From: an uncultured Poribacteria bacterium
GTDB lineage: Bacteria > Poribacteria > WGA-4E > WGA-3G
Length of the DNA: 64,000 bases
Direction: 5' to 3'
Assembly (NCBI GenBank): GCA_951828385.1
Contig: OX639973.1
Location: 4,393,200 to 4,457,199 of the forward strand
Shown: positions 35,399 through 43,939 of the stretch, piece by piece
Layout of the letters: each line of letters begins with the position of its first letter
Position numbering within the stretch: position 1 is the first letter of the stretch
The notes under the pieces: model-generated
What the model saw: only the letters and a program-made list of their open reading frames with translations
Databases searched by the model: none
Told to the model about the DNA's origin: nothing
Program-made: the position numbers and the translations under genes

Positions 35399-37021
35399 TT
35401 AAACCGGATGTTCTGCCATAATCTGTTCGTATTTTTCACGGAACCTTTCAAGGTATTTACCTTCGCCGTGATATGCCTCGACATCTTCAGGATGTGGCTG
35501 AATCGGTTCGCCGCGTTTTAGGACGGAGGCACTGAATGCTTCGATGTCGAAAGATTCGTTTGCTGCGTCGTGGAGTGCCTTGACCCCTGCGATTGCGGCA
35601 CCGAGTGCTGCGCCGCCTTTTTCTACTGGCAGCGTCGGTCGATTCCAAATACCAGCGACACGGCGCATGATTTCGGGACTATCAGTTGCGCCACCCGTTA
35701 CAAACAACGGTGCTTGCGTCTGCTTCGTGAAGACGGCGGAGTAGACGTAAACGGCAGCGAGGCTCGTCTCAATGATACCGGTATAATCTTCTGATAGTGT
35801 CGGTTGCGCAGCGGCACGGATCAAATCGAATGCGCCGGAGACAGGGAAAGATTCTGTCTTGGGTTGCCAAAATGTCATAAACTGCCCGGGTGCGGCTTCC
35901 CGCAACGCTGCCTCTGCAGGTGCGTATTCTTCTTTTGCTAAACCGTAATTATTTCTCACGGCATCCCAGACCATAGCACCATTTGTACGACAGCCAAACA
36001 TGAACGGACGATTGATGCCGTCATACATAGCATTGGCGAATCCTTCTGGGTCGAGTGTATCGCCATCGGTTGAGACCATGTTAACGAAACTGGTGCCGAG
36101 GCTTAATAGATCTCCGGCAACAGGTACTTTCGCTTGTGGATTGTCGCCGGAACCCGCGATGACTGCACAGCGACCCTCAAAACCGTATTTCTCTATGTAA
36201 TACGCAGCGAGGCTGCCGACGACAGAATCTGGACGCACGAGCGTCGGCAATTTGGACTGAAATTCTTCCACGTCTCCCGGTAATCCTTGTGCGGTTGCTG
36301 CCAGCAATGCAGGGTCCCACGTCTTTGAGCGATAGTTCATGAGCGACATGCCGCAGGCGTTGCCGTAGTCGATGGGGACGTTTGCGTTACCGGTTAACAC
36401 TGCTGGAATAAAACTGCTAATCAACTGGACTTTTGCTGTCGTGGCGTAGTGTTCTGGGAACTGCTCTCCGACGCGTCGCATGACAGTACCCGTGAACCGA
36501 AGCGGCGCATCGGACCCTGAAAAGTTAATCATCTCCGCTTTTCCGCCGACTCCGTTTCGGACGGCATCGGTTTGTGCGACGGTATTCGCTGTCATCCAGA
36601 TGGGCGCGTTCGGATATGCGAATGCATCTTTTAGCAGAGTTTGTAGGGGCGGGGTCCCCTCGTTCCTATTGGTAAGCTGCCCCAAAAGTACCTCCGCATC
36701 ACTGTTCAAATAGACGTGTCCGTGCTGTTGTCCCGAAGTGTTGATAACAACGATATTTTCCATCGCCACCCCTGCCTCGCGCATGTCAGCGAACATGGCA
36801 TCGAGCGAGGCGAGGTACATCAACGGTGGCTGCTCGGCTTCACCTTCCTCTCTCGGTGGTAAGATATAGTCCGCTCCGATACCGAATCGGTTGAGTCGTG
36901 CATCGGCGCGGTAGTCAAGCGAATGCTCAAAGCATTTTTCCGCTGTATCTATATCAATCACAACAGCCGATAGGCTCTGCGTGCTTGAATCTAAACCGAG
37001 GGTGAGTCTTCTTCTTGGCAC
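35399..37021 (-). CDS. FGGY-family sugar kinase (xylulokinase-like)
   Basis: A 540-residue FGGY kinase with the N-terminal ATP/sugar domain LGLDSSTQSLSAVVID (8-23), the sugar-binding NTSGQQHGHVY region seen in xylulokinases, IAGSGDNPQAK and SLGTSFVNM in the second domain, and FVTGGATDSPEIMRRVAG near the C terminus. These enzymes phosphorylate pentuloses or polyols using ATP. The substrate is likely D-xylulose or a close relative, not proven. There is no isomerase gene next to it. It is first in the leftward run with moaC, the transglutaminase-like gene, moxR and GT2. Confidence 0.88.
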   Translation of the reverse strand: MPRRRLTLGLDSSTQSLSAVVIDIDTAEKCFEHSLDYRADARLNRFGIGADYILPPREEGEAEQPPLMYLASLDAMFADMREAGVAMENIVVINTSGQQHGHVYLNSDAEVLLGQLTNRNEGTPPLQTLLKDAFAYPNAPIWMTANTVAQTDAVRNGVGGKAEMINFSGSDAPLRFTGTVMRRVGEQFPEHYATTAKVQLISSFIPAVLTGNANVPIDYGNACGMSLMNYRSKTWDPALLAATAQGLPGDVEEFQSKLPTLVRPDSVVGSLAAYYIEKYGFEGRCAVIAGSGDNPQAKVPVAGDLLSLGTSFVNMVSTDGDTLDPEGFANAMYDGINRPFMFGCRTNGAMVWDAVRNNYGLAKEEYAPAEAALREAAPGQFMTFWQPKTESFPVSGAFDLIRAAAQPTLSEDYTGIIETSLAAVYVYSAVFTKQTQAPLFVTGGATDSPEIMRRVAGIWNRPTLPVEKGGAALGAAIAGVKALHDAANESFDIEAFSASVLKRGEPIQPHPEDVEAYHGEGKYLERFREKYEQIMAEHPV

Positions 37022-37049
37022 AAATTTCTCCTCTACATGCTTAAATCAT

Positions 37050-37094
37050 GGAATTGTATAAGCGCGGTTCTCCAGTTCTGCGATGCGTTTTCAT
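37050..37094 (-). pseudogene. Relic of a trxB 3' end
   Basis: On the minus strand the codons KRIAELENRAYTIP and stop match the intact trxB C terminus KFIAELENRAYPGN at 38141-38190. The DNA is about four-fifths identical over 33 bp. The relic and the intact trxB end flank the Rpn-type nuclease gene as a direct repeat. Confidence 0.55.
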
Positions 37095-37115
37095 CCAATG
37101 AGAGGTATCCTGAAC

Positions 37116-38075
37116 CTATTCCTCGTTCCCGTTCACATCCAAAGTGCGAGCGAACGCCTCAAAGGTTTCTGCGCGTAAAGCCTCGTGAAGCAACTCTTCA
37201 AGGCGTTGCAGATCTTGAATGCTTTCTAATGCGGGTCTAAGAGCTTGAACTGCGCGCCCATCAAACTTAAACTCAAGTACCTCAAAGAGGGATTTAATAG
37301 CGTTTCGCCGTGCTCCCTGTTCAATTCCTTGTTGGTAGTATTCTTCTCCTGCTGTTTGCACAAGATGTTCGTAAACTGAAGATTCTTGCATGACTGCCTC
37401 CGATAAAAAGCCACTAATTGCTTGGTGCGGATAAATTAACCCACTCATGACCCACTGCGATACGAGCAGATTGCTCCGAATATCTGTGGGTAGTGAGAGT
37501 GTCTTTGTCCTTTCGTTACATTGAATTGCCCATTGGAGCCGTTCCATGCCTTCCGGTGGCTGCATCAAAGGTGCGAATGGCATGAGCCCAGCATTTTGTG
37601 TCTCAAAAACAGATTGTCCATCAAGTTCAATGAGACGAATCACTTTGTACTCAACGATGAACTGGTGGTTTGGTATATCTTGCCTGTAACCGCCCGGATC
37701 ATTCCGTCCGGCATTGGGACGGAGATAGATAACATGAGAAAGGATTGGCAAGCCGTATCTTTCATAGCATCTGCCGAGATAGCCTACGTTGCGACGCGCC
37801 ATTTCCGGATCAGTACTATCACCTACCTGAAACTCAATATGCACCAAAGCGAGTTCATCACCAAGAAGGACTTTTATGAGGCTATCTGTTCGGCGGATTT
37901 CAACGGTCGTGAATTCACCTTCTACAAATTCTATAAACCTAAAATCGGCGCGTTCCAAGACTGCTCGCAAGATGTCTTCAGGGAATTTCTGCAAGGCATC
38001 TTTGGTCACAATATCGTATCTACCGTGCGGCAGCGACGCAAAATCTGGATCGGGCTGCTCCCTTATGTAGACCAT
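37116..38075 (-). CDS. Rpn/PD-(D/E)xK family transposase-like nuclease
   Basis: A 319-residue protein of the Rpn (recombination-promoting nuclease) type. The PD-(D/E)xK core shows D64 and ALVHIEFQVG (E81-x-Q83), followed by GRCYERYGLPILSHVIYL; the C terminus has EEYYQQGIEQGARR and a helical tail typical of the family. Such nucleases are scattered, often multicopy, and may promote recA-independent recombination. No strong Shine-Dalgarno is seen. The 45-bp trxB-like relic just downstream and intact trxB just upstream suggest it arrived by insertion or partial duplication at the trxB 3' end. Confidence 0.8.
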   Translation of the reverse strand: MVYIREQPDPDFASLPHGRYDIVTKDALQKFPEDILRAVLERADFRFIEFVEGEFTTVEIRRTDSLIKVLLGDELALVHIEFQVGDSTDPEMARRNVGYLGRCYERYGLPILSHVIYLRPNAGRNDPGGYRQDIPNHQFIVEYKVIRLIELDGQSVFETQNAGLMPFAPLMQPPEGMERLQWAIQCNERTKTLSLPTDIRSNLLVSQWVMSGLIYPHQAISGFLSEAVMQESSVYEHLVQTAGEEYYQQGIEQGARRNAIKSLFEVLEFKFDGRAVQALRPALESIQDLQRLEELLHEALRAETFEAFARTLDVNGNEE

Positions 38076-38140
38076 ATTAACATTTTACGCGAATCTGCAG
38101 ATGAATATCAACCTTCTTTACTGTTTACTTGTTCAGCGGA

Positions 38141-39103
38141 TCAATTCCCTGGATAGGCGCGATTCTCCAATTCAGCGATGAATTTTTCGGAAGCGATCGC
38201 TGCCGCTGCGCCCGCTCCTGCAGCGGTAATCGCCTGACGGAATACGTGGTCGTGAACATCACCCGCTGCATAAACACCGTCTATGTTTGTGCGCTGCATC
38301 TCGTCTACGATGATATATCCCTGATCGTCCATACTTATGACATCCGTAAACAGTTCTGTGTTCGGAATATGTCCTACAAAGATAAATACACCGTCAATCG
38401 GGAAAAGTTGCGTCTCACCGGTCTTGACGTTTTTGAGCGTGGCACCGGTCACTTTGTCAGCGTCGCCGTTGATCTCTTCCACGACAGTATCCCAGATAAA
38501 CTTGATTTTGTCGTTTTTGAAGGCGCGCTCCTGCATAATTTGACTTGCCCGGAGTTGATCGCGGCGATGGACGATGTAAACCTCGGAGGCGTATTTGGTT
38601 AAGAAAATGCCTTCCTCCAATGCCGCATCACCGCCGCCAACGACAACGAGCCGTTGATCTTGGAAGAAAAATCCGTCGCAAGTTGCGCAGTAAGAGACAC
38701 CGCGTCCGCCATATCCCTCTTCACCGGGGATGTCGAGTGTGCGTGGTGAGGCACCCGTGGCTATGATTACAGATTTGGCGCGATATTCTTTCTCGTATGT
38801 GGTGACAGCAAACGGGTGTTGCGAGAAATCAACGGCGGTTACAGTATCAAATTTAACTTCCGTGCCGAACCGTTCTGCCTGTTCTTGCATGCCTTGTATA
38901 AAGACTCCCGCCTCGTTCCCGAAAAAGCCGGGATAGTTCTCCAAGTCGAGTGTCAAAGAGAGTTGTCCGCCGAGTGCGTCCCCTGTAATCAGGACAGGTT
39001 CAAGCATTGCACGAGATGTATAGACCCCCGCGGCGAAACCAGCAGTCCCACCGCCAATAATTACGATATTTCGATCTTCTGTGTTGTTTGTATTGGTATT
39101 CAT
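38141..39103 (-). CDS. trxB: Thioredoxin reductase
   Basis: A 320-residue low-molecular-weight thioredoxin reductase. The FAD motif is IIGGGTAGFAAGVYTSRA (15-32), the redox-active pair CATC is at 139-142, the NADPH motif is VVVGGGDAALEEGIFL, and the second FAD motif is GVYAAGDVHDHVFRQ. It transfers electrons from NADPH to thioredoxin in the cytoplasm. AGGTGG lies upstream of the ATG. No thioredoxin gene is adjacent. The 3' end has been partly copied to 37050-37094. Confidence 0.95.
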   Translation of the reverse strand: MNTNTNNTEDRNIVIIGGGTAGFAAGVYTSRAMLEPVLITGDALGGQLSLTLDLENYPGFFGNEAGVFIQGMQEQAERFGTEVKFDTVTAVDFSQHPFAVTTYEKEYRAKSVIIATGASPRTLDIPGEEGYGGRGVSYCATCDGFFFQDQRLVVVGGGDAALEEGIFLTKYASEVYIVHRRDQLRASQIMQERAFKNDKIKFIWDTVVEEINGDADKVTGATLKNVKTGETQLFPIDGVFIFVGHIPNTELFTDVISMDDQGYIIVDEMQRTNIDGVYAAGDVHDHVFRQAITAAGAGAAAAIASEKFIAELENRAYPGN

Positions 39104-39159
39104 ATTTTTTATTTATTCCACCTCTAAAAAATAAACACACATTTCAGAGGTTTTGAAAT

Positions 39160-39597
39160 TCATTGTTTGGATAGAGTCTTGATAACATCTTCAATCTTGT
39201 TAAGGACTGTAAGAGGTGTACCAGATGCGCCAATGGCAGTTTGTAGAACTTGCAATGCTCCTGTGAGAGCTTTTTGGACAGCCTCTTTGTCCACTTTATT
39301 TGCGGAATATACTATTTTTTCCGTTGGTTCACCGATTGGAAGTCCATCATAGAGAAACTGCACTTGATAACTTGCTACCACCTTATTCCTGAAGAGACCA
39401 TCTTCGTGACGTATTACATGTTTATATAAAACTGAGACCCTCTTTTCGGTTAACTTTTCAGTTAGCTTTTGTCGGTCTTCAGTTAACTTTTCAGTTAGCT
39501 TTTGTCGGTCTTCAGTTAACTTTCGCCAGCCTACAATTGAGAGTACTAGGATAAAGAAAAGTAGGAACACTTGTAAAACTAAAACAGCTGTTAACAA
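39160..39597 (-). CDS. Small membrane-anchored coiled-coil protein
   Basis: A 145-residue protein from a TTG start supported by AAGGAG. Residues 1-24 form a transmembrane helix, followed by a coiled coil built from an 11-residue unit (KLTEDRQKLTE) repeated perfectly at DNA level as two 33-bp units. The rest (SVLYKHVIRHEDGLFRNKVV and VQKALTGALQVLQTAIG) has no family I recognise. Single-pass topology with the bulk cytoplasmic is likely. It lies alone between trxB and the dehydrogenase gene; no function is proposed. Confidence 0.65.
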   Translation of the reverse strand: MLTAVLVLQVFLLFFILVLSIVGWRKLTEDRQKLTEKLTEDRQKLTEKLTEKRVSVLYKHVIRHEDGLFRNKVVASYQVQFLYDGLPIGEPTEKIVYSANKVDKEAVQKALTGALQVLQTAIGASGTPLTVLNKIEDVIKTLSKQ

Positions 39598-39664
39598 TAT
39601 TAGCTCCTTAGACTATTGAAAAAGGTCGGGTTCTAATAATATCTGATAAAATTGAAGTCGGCAT

Positions 39665-40642
39665 TTAGAATGGCAGAGGAATGTCGACGCGTTCAGCAAC
39701 TGCTTTCAACTGTGCCTGATGTCCTTCGCCAATCGGGATGCCGATTTCAGCCCATTCCTGCTCACGTTCCCATTCTAAGCCGCCGGGCAGATCTGATCGG
39801 TCATAACCCGGTGCCGGTTGCATCTGTCGTGCGTCGTGGATATGTTGGTCGATCTCTGCTTTGTAATCGTCAATGGGTCGGAATCGGGAAATGTCAATCG
39901 CTGTAATGAACGCACCTTGATTGGCACCTTCCCAGATTGTTGGGGGATCCGGCGGCTTATCGAATAGCCAGATGCCTGCCATAAACCCACCGAGCGCATG
40001 GCTCACATGACTCAAACCCAACATCTTGAAGAACGCAGCAGGACTCTGTTCAAACGCCTGTTCCAACGGCAGCTTGGCATCAATGCCGGTTGCCATATCA
40101 ACGACTATCGGTGGCTGGTTGCCCGCGGGAATCGCGAAACTCATCGGTGAAGCACCCGTTGCGGTGACAATCGCACCCCCGGAGCCGTGTCGGAAACGGT
40201 GACAAGAGACCGCAAACCCGGCGCAATCCGCTTCCAGCGCGAGCCGTGTATACTTGCCAGCACTCCCAAAGTGGAAGTGATTCCGACTCGTCGCGGCACC
40301 GAGTCCCATCTCTTTGGCTTTTTCGACTGCTGCCTCTGCAGCGTGATACGCAGCAAAATGTCCCATACCGCCATCGCCGTCGTAGACCGCCGTCGTCGGC
40401 GATTCATCAATGCAGCGGACGTTTGGACGTGGATTTACTTTGCCGTCAAGCATCATCCCGACATATCCCGGCGTTTGTTGTGTGCCGTGACTGAACACGC
40501 CGCGCAGATCGGTGAGAACGAGCAGACGCGCTATATGCGCAGCGTCCGCCTCCGAGGTCCCTGCCTTCTGGAAAGCCTCACTGACGAAACCTTGCATGAC
40601 CTCTGGCATCACGCGAATAAATTCCTTCGGTACTACATTCAT
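39665..40642 (-). CDS. Malate/L-lactate dehydrogenase (Ldh_2) family oxidoreductase
   Basis: A 325-residue member of the Ldh_2/YlbC family (malate/L-lactate/ureidoglycolate dehydrogenases), which has its own NAD(P)-binding fold. Diagnostic segments: FSHGTQQTPGYVGMMLDG, GMGHFAAYHAAEAAVEKAKE, SRNHFHFGSAGKYTRLALEA, VVDMATG and LGGFMAGIW. These enzymes reduce 2-keto acids or oxidise 2-hydroxy acids. The substrate cannot be fixed from sequence. It stands alone on the minus strand. Confidence 0.9.
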   Translation of the reverse strand: MNVVPKEFIRVMPEVMQGFVSEAFQKAGTSEADAAHIARLLVLTDLRGVFSHGTQQTPGYVGMMLDGKVNPRPNVRCIDESPTTAVYDGDGGMGHFAAYHAAEAAVEKAKEMGLGAATSRNHFHFGSAGKYTRLALEADCAGFAVSCHRFRHGSGGAIVTATGASPMSFAIPAGNQPPIVVDMATGIDAKLPLEQAFEQSPAAFFKMLGLSHVSHALGGFMAGIWLFDKPPDPPTIWEGANQGAFITAIDISRFRPIDDYKAEIDQHIHDARQMQPAPGYDRSDLPGGLEWEREQEWAEIGIPIGEGHQAQLKAVAERVDIPLPF

Positions 40643-40762
40643 TTTTTTAACTTTCCTTGCGGAGCGATTAGGCGGGTTTGATACTTTGGAATGCTATTAC
40701 GTAGATACCGCCTTCCATTCCATTACAGGCTACGTTTTTGGTGCTATTGTTCAACATTTAAC

Positions 40763-41590
40763 TTATAACTTACTAAAGCGCGGAATTCCGTCAACGATCC
40801 GATAGGTCTGTTCGCACATTTGGCAGTGGAGACTGTGTGCTTCCCACGTAATTTCACCTTTACACTGCGGACAGACGAGGATTTCTTGCAATGTTTTCGT
40901 CTGGCGACTTCTACCTTTTGTTTTTGTCAAAAGCGATTTTACATGGGAAATGATGCCTCGCGGCACTGCACTTTTAAGGAGCAGTAACCACTCATTATGT
41001 CTCGGAGCATTACCATCTGACGCGACAAGCCTGTCAAGCGTATCGTGGCATTCCAAATCCAGTGCTGACTCATGGTCGAGAAGTATTTTGTAGTCTATCT
41101 TATCTTCCCATTCGTATTGGACCAAAAAGAGGTGGTGATGTGTAATATGAAACCGCTTCCAATGCTTATCTGTGACCGCCAATCTGTGGAAAAGTTGCCC
41201 AAATTGGGACTTTTTTTCATTCTTCCGGAGCATCAAACAGCCATCGACCAAGTTGATGACCCAGTTGTGATAGTGCCACCCGTAGATTCGCTCCCCTATT
41301 TCAGACGGCGTTTCAATGTAGCCTCGGCATGCGACGCGCGTTAATTCGGCGATGAATTGTTTCGGGTCTTTGACGTGTTCCAACACATGCGAGCAGATGA
41401 CATAATCAAACGCCCGATCTGCGAACGGCAGGCACTCTCCATCCGCTTCCACCATCGGACGGTCGGTAACGATTGCGCCGCCGCGCTGTTCGTCATCGCC
41501 TATGAATTTATCGCACAAGACATCCGAACGTGCCTTCGGGTTGTGACCGCTCCCTATCTCTAAGACAAAATCGTTCGGACAGATGTTCAT
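40763..41590 (-). CDS. SAM-dependent methyltransferase with Trm112-like zinc ribbon
   Basis: A 275-residue protein with a class I methyltransferase domain (VLEIGSGHNPKARSDVLCD, AFDYVICSHVLEHVKDP) and, at the C terminus, a Trm112/UPF0434-like zinc ribbon (EILVCPQCKGEIT, CQMCEQTYRIVDGIPRF). Trm112-type proteins normally act in trans as methyltransferase activators; here the ribbon is fused to its enzyme. Its ATG overlaps the stop of the upstream methyltransferase gene (ATGA), so the two are coupled. The domain style is common in exopolysaccharide and lipid glycan clusters. Confidence 0.8.
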   Translation of the reverse strand: MNICPNDFVLEIGSGHNPKARSDVLCDKFIGDDEQRGGAIVTDRPMVEADGECLPFADRAFDYVICSHVLEHVKDPKQFIAELTRVACRGYIETPSEIGERIYGWHYHNWVINLVDGCLMLRKNEKKSQFGQLFHRLAVTDKHWKRFHITHHHLFLVQYEWEDKIDYKILLDHESALDLECHDTLDRLVASDGNAPRHNEWLLLLKSAVPRGIISHVKSLLTKTKGRSRQTKTLQEILVCPQCKGEITWEAHSLHCQMCEQTYRIVDGIPRFSKL

Positions 41591-42414
41591 TTTTCGACAA
41601 CCATCGTAATATAAGGACTCAAGAACGGAAACGTACCCGCGATGATCCTACCTTTTATGCCAAATCCGACGGCTTTCTTGATGATCCTGAACCCGTGTGA
41701 TCGGAAAAATTGGGCGAGATCAATCGGACTGGCGTAGTATGCGCTGTCTGAATCACCACCGATAGCATCTGCTTGTAAATCAGGTTCGCGGTAAATGAAA
41801 TGCGGCGATTGGGTAGAGAACCGTTTTGTGAGATAGAGCCGACAATTTCGCGTGAATTGCTGCAACGCTTGCCGCTTCGTTTCACCCCAGACGGGTCTAC
41901 CGGGTCTGCCGGCCATCAGGCTGAACCAATCCAGCAGCGGGATTAGCGGTGAACAGAGGTTCGGTCCAGAGATCACAATGCGTCCGCCTTTGCATACCAC
42001 CCGTATCATTTCGTTTAAAGCTGTCTCCACATCGGGAAGATGTTCAACTAATTCGTTTGAACAGATAACATTGAAGGACTCACTTTCAAAAGGGAGTTCC
42101 ATCACATCGCAGACTTGGTATCGGAGCCGCGGGTTTTCCCAATCTTGTGCTTCTTCAAGAAAGAGCGGGGAAATATCGGTGCCGACGACATCGAAATCTG
42201 CCTGATTCAGCAGCCGCGCAGAGATGCCGTTCCCACACCCGAGGTCGAGTATCTTGGAACGAGGCGGAGCATACCGGATGACCAATTCTACGTAGTGTCG
42301 GAGGTAGGCTTCATCGTGTGCAGCCAAGAGGTTTTTATAGGTTTCCGATGTTTCGTAGAATTCGCGCATCCGTTGGCGGATTGGCGATGATGTTTCAGGC
42401 ATCGACGTTTCCAT
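41587..42414 (-). CDS. SAM-dependent methyltransferase
   Basis: A 275-residue class I methyltransferase with motif I ILDLGCGNGISARLL, motif II VVGTDIS and the post-motif ESFNVICSNELVEHLPDVE typical of the Methyltransf_11/25 groups, followed by GGRIVISGPNL. A hydrophobic stretch near LIPLLDWFSLMAG and the C-terminal IIAGTFPFLSPYITMVVEK suggest membrane proximity. It is translationally coupled with the next methyltransferase. Substrate unknown, possibly a lipid or surface sugar. Confidence 0.8.
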   Translation of the reverse strand: METSMPETSSPIRQRMREFYETSETYKNLLAAHDEAYLRHYVELVIRYAPPRSKILDLGCGNGISARLLNQADFDVVGTDISPLFLEEAQDWENPRLRYQVCDVMELPFESESFNVICSNELVEHLPDVETALNEMIRVVCKGGRIVISGPNLCSPLIPLLDWFSLMAGRPGRPVWGETKRQALQQFTRNCRLYLTKRFSTQSPHFIYREPDLQADAIGGDSDSAYYASPIDLAQFFRSHGFRIIKKAVGFGIKGRIIAGTFPFLSPYITMVVEK

Positions 42415-42460
42415 TATAGCATCCAGTTTCCAAGGATATTATACACATTTGGCGGCACGG

Positions 42461-42862
42461 TTACGAGCGGAGCGTATTCCACGGAGCCTCGTCATAAACA
42501 TCAATGAGTTGGTATCCCTCCGCGCCTTTGGCAGGACTCAAGGTTACAAACAACTTTGCCGACTGGTCAGAGACATTAAAGGACGCGTGAACCATATCCG
42601 CTGGGATGAAAACCGAGTCGCCTGCATTGAGTGTCTGTTTCTTATCTTCGAGCCACTGTTCAACGCTGCCCTCTATAACGTAGATAACCTCTTCTTGGTC
42701 GGGATGTTTATGGAAATCGTGTCCGTAACCGGGTGAGAGGCTCACTTCCATAGCGACAATGTCTTTCGCACCGGTGCTCTCTGGTCGGCTGAGCCAACCG
42801 ATTGTGCCCCAGTCGAGTTCGTCTCGTTCTACGGTGGCTGATGCAATAAATTTTCCGTTCAT
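42461..42862 (-). CDS. Cupin-domain protein
   Basis: A 133-residue single-domain cupin. Motif 1 is HDFHKHPDQEEVIYVIEG (two histidines and a glutamate as metal ligands) and motif 2 is AGDSVFIPADMVHASFN with the third histidine. Small cupins of this sort act as sugar isomerases, dioxygenases or binding proteins; function cannot be narrowed here. GGAGA lies about 10 nt before the ATG. It is probably monocistronic, followed by a REP-like hairpin. Confidence 0.88.
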   Translation of the reverse strand: MNGKFIASATVERDELDWGTIGWLSRPESTGAKDIVAMEVSLSPGYGHDFHKHPDQEEVIYVIEGSVEQWLEDKKQTLNAGDSVFIPADMVHASFNVSDQSAKLFVTLSPAKGAEGYQLIDVYDEAPWNTLRS

Positions 42863-42894
42863 GACGTTATGGGTTCTCCTTTTTATTCGCGGTA

Positions 42895-42922
42895 TAGGCG
42901 CGCTTGGAAAGCGCGCCTACAA
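42895..42922. repeat. GTAG-footed REP-like hairpin
   Basis: TAGGCGCGCTT-gga-AAGCGCGCCTA (42895-42919), a perfect 11-bp stem with a 3-nt loop and foot CTAC. It abuts the stop of the truncated LamG gene and may mark the break point. Confidence 0.65.
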
Positions 42923-42925
42923 AAA

Positions 42926-43024
42926 TTAGAGGTATAGTATAAGTGAATCATCGGCGGGATCTGCAGCGTGAGCGAAAGGTGCCGCGATCATTATAATTGT
43001 CAATATAGAAAGGAAAGTTTTCAT
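42926..43024 (-). pseudogene. Truncated LamG gene (signal peptide and first strand only)
   Basis: AAAAAGGAGAAAAG is followed by an ATG at 43024 and 32 codons: a full signal peptide (MKTFLSILTIIMIAAPFAHA) and then DPADDSLILYL before TAA. The ending matches the start of the mature LamG protein upstream (EPEDSLILYFSFDE). So this is the 5' remnant of a second LamG gene, cut just where the jelly-roll begins, beside a REP-like hairpin. It could also encode a short secreted peptide, but decay is more likely. Confidence 0.7.
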
Positions 43025-43114
43025 CTTTTCTCCTTTTTGTATAAATAGACGGATGCGCGCTTAGGATTTCGTACTTCGTACATAGAAATCTAAAACGCGC
43101 ACGTAGCCGATTTT

Positions 43115-43888
43115 TTACCGTCCTGATGTTTTCAGTTGTCCCCAAGTCGTTGCGAGTTTCTGTTTCGGATCAACAGGGAAAAGTTCAAAATGCCCTTTTT
43201 CCATCTGTTCGATAACCTCTTCCTCGCTCAAGGCGCGGTTCCAAATCCGGACTTCGTCAATAAGTCCGAGGAACTCTCGACTGCCTTCATGTGTTTTTCC
43301 AACGAAGGCATCCGCTGTATCGGCTTTACCCGGTGGCGGGTTTTTACCACCGAATTCGCCAGCCATTTCGCCGTTCACCCAATACCGGTGTGTTGTGCCG
43401 TCATCTACTTGTGCGACAACATGCACCCATTCGTTTAACGGGACAATTTTGTTACAAACACTCCCGCCACCGACACTGAGGTGTAAACACTTACTTGCGG
43501 ATTCAGTGTAGAAGCTGTAGGAGCGCGGATTATTGCTTTTCGCAAGAATGCCTTGCCATTGTGCGCCGCCGGGACCTGTGTGGCGTTCGGTATTAATCCA
43601 AGCCATAACGGTAACACTCTCATCAACAGTGAGGGTTTCGTCGTGTGGGATCACAACCCAGTCGCTTGTTCCGTTGAATTCCAAAGCTTTCCCAAATTTA
43701 CCCTCAACATGCTTCGGGTCGCCAACCATTTCGCCATCGTTCCCATATTTTGAATGATCAATGGTGTTTTTACCGTCGAGTTCATCAAAGGAGAAGTAGA
43801 GGATGAGTGAATCCTCTGGTTCGTTTGCGCCATACGCAAAAGATGCGGCAAACGTGATAACGGTTAGTATGATAAATATGTTCCTCAT
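43115..43888 (-). CDS. Secreted LamG-domain protein
   Basis: A 257-residue protein; the ATG at 43888 is chosen because GGAGG directly precedes it. It has a signal peptide ending ASFAYGA and one LamG domain with LILYFSFDELDGKNTIDHS, ALEFNGTSDWVVIP, SVTVMAWI and a closing EVRIWNRALSEEEV. The C-terminal tail DPKQKLATTWGQLKTSG carries the motif common to all LamG proteins here. The domain probably binds carbohydrate on surfaces. Downstream on the same strand is a truncated relative, so this locus was once a tandem pair like those at 13 kb and 52 kb. Confidence 0.88.
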   Translation of the reverse strand: MRNIFIILTVITFAASFAYGANEPEDSLILYFSFDELDGKNTIDHSKYGNDGEMVGDPKHVEGKFGKALEFNGTSDWVVIPHDETLTVDESVTVMAWINTERHTGPGGAQWQGILAKSNNPRSYSFYTESASKCLHLSVGGGSVCNKIVPLNEWVHVVAQVDDGTTHRYWVNGEMAGEFGGKNPPPGKADTADAFVGKTHEGSREFLGLIDEVRIWNRALSEEEVIEQMEKGHFELFPVDPKQKLATTWGQLKTSGR

Positions 43889-43900
43889 TTTTTCCTCCAT

Positions 43901-43924
43901 GTAGCATAGGCTGTTAGCCTGTGC
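43901..43924. repeat. GTAG-footed REP-like hairpin
   Basis: GTAG then GCATAGGCT-gtt-AGCCTGTGC, a 9-bp stem with one mismatch, between the LamG and FG-GAP genes. Confidence 0.5.
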
Positions 43925-43939
43925 ATTCTTTATATTTAG

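Noticed and set aside
37521-38156. 211-codon plus-strand open frame opposite the Rpn gene
   Set aside because: Antisense to a recognisable nuclease; no domain.
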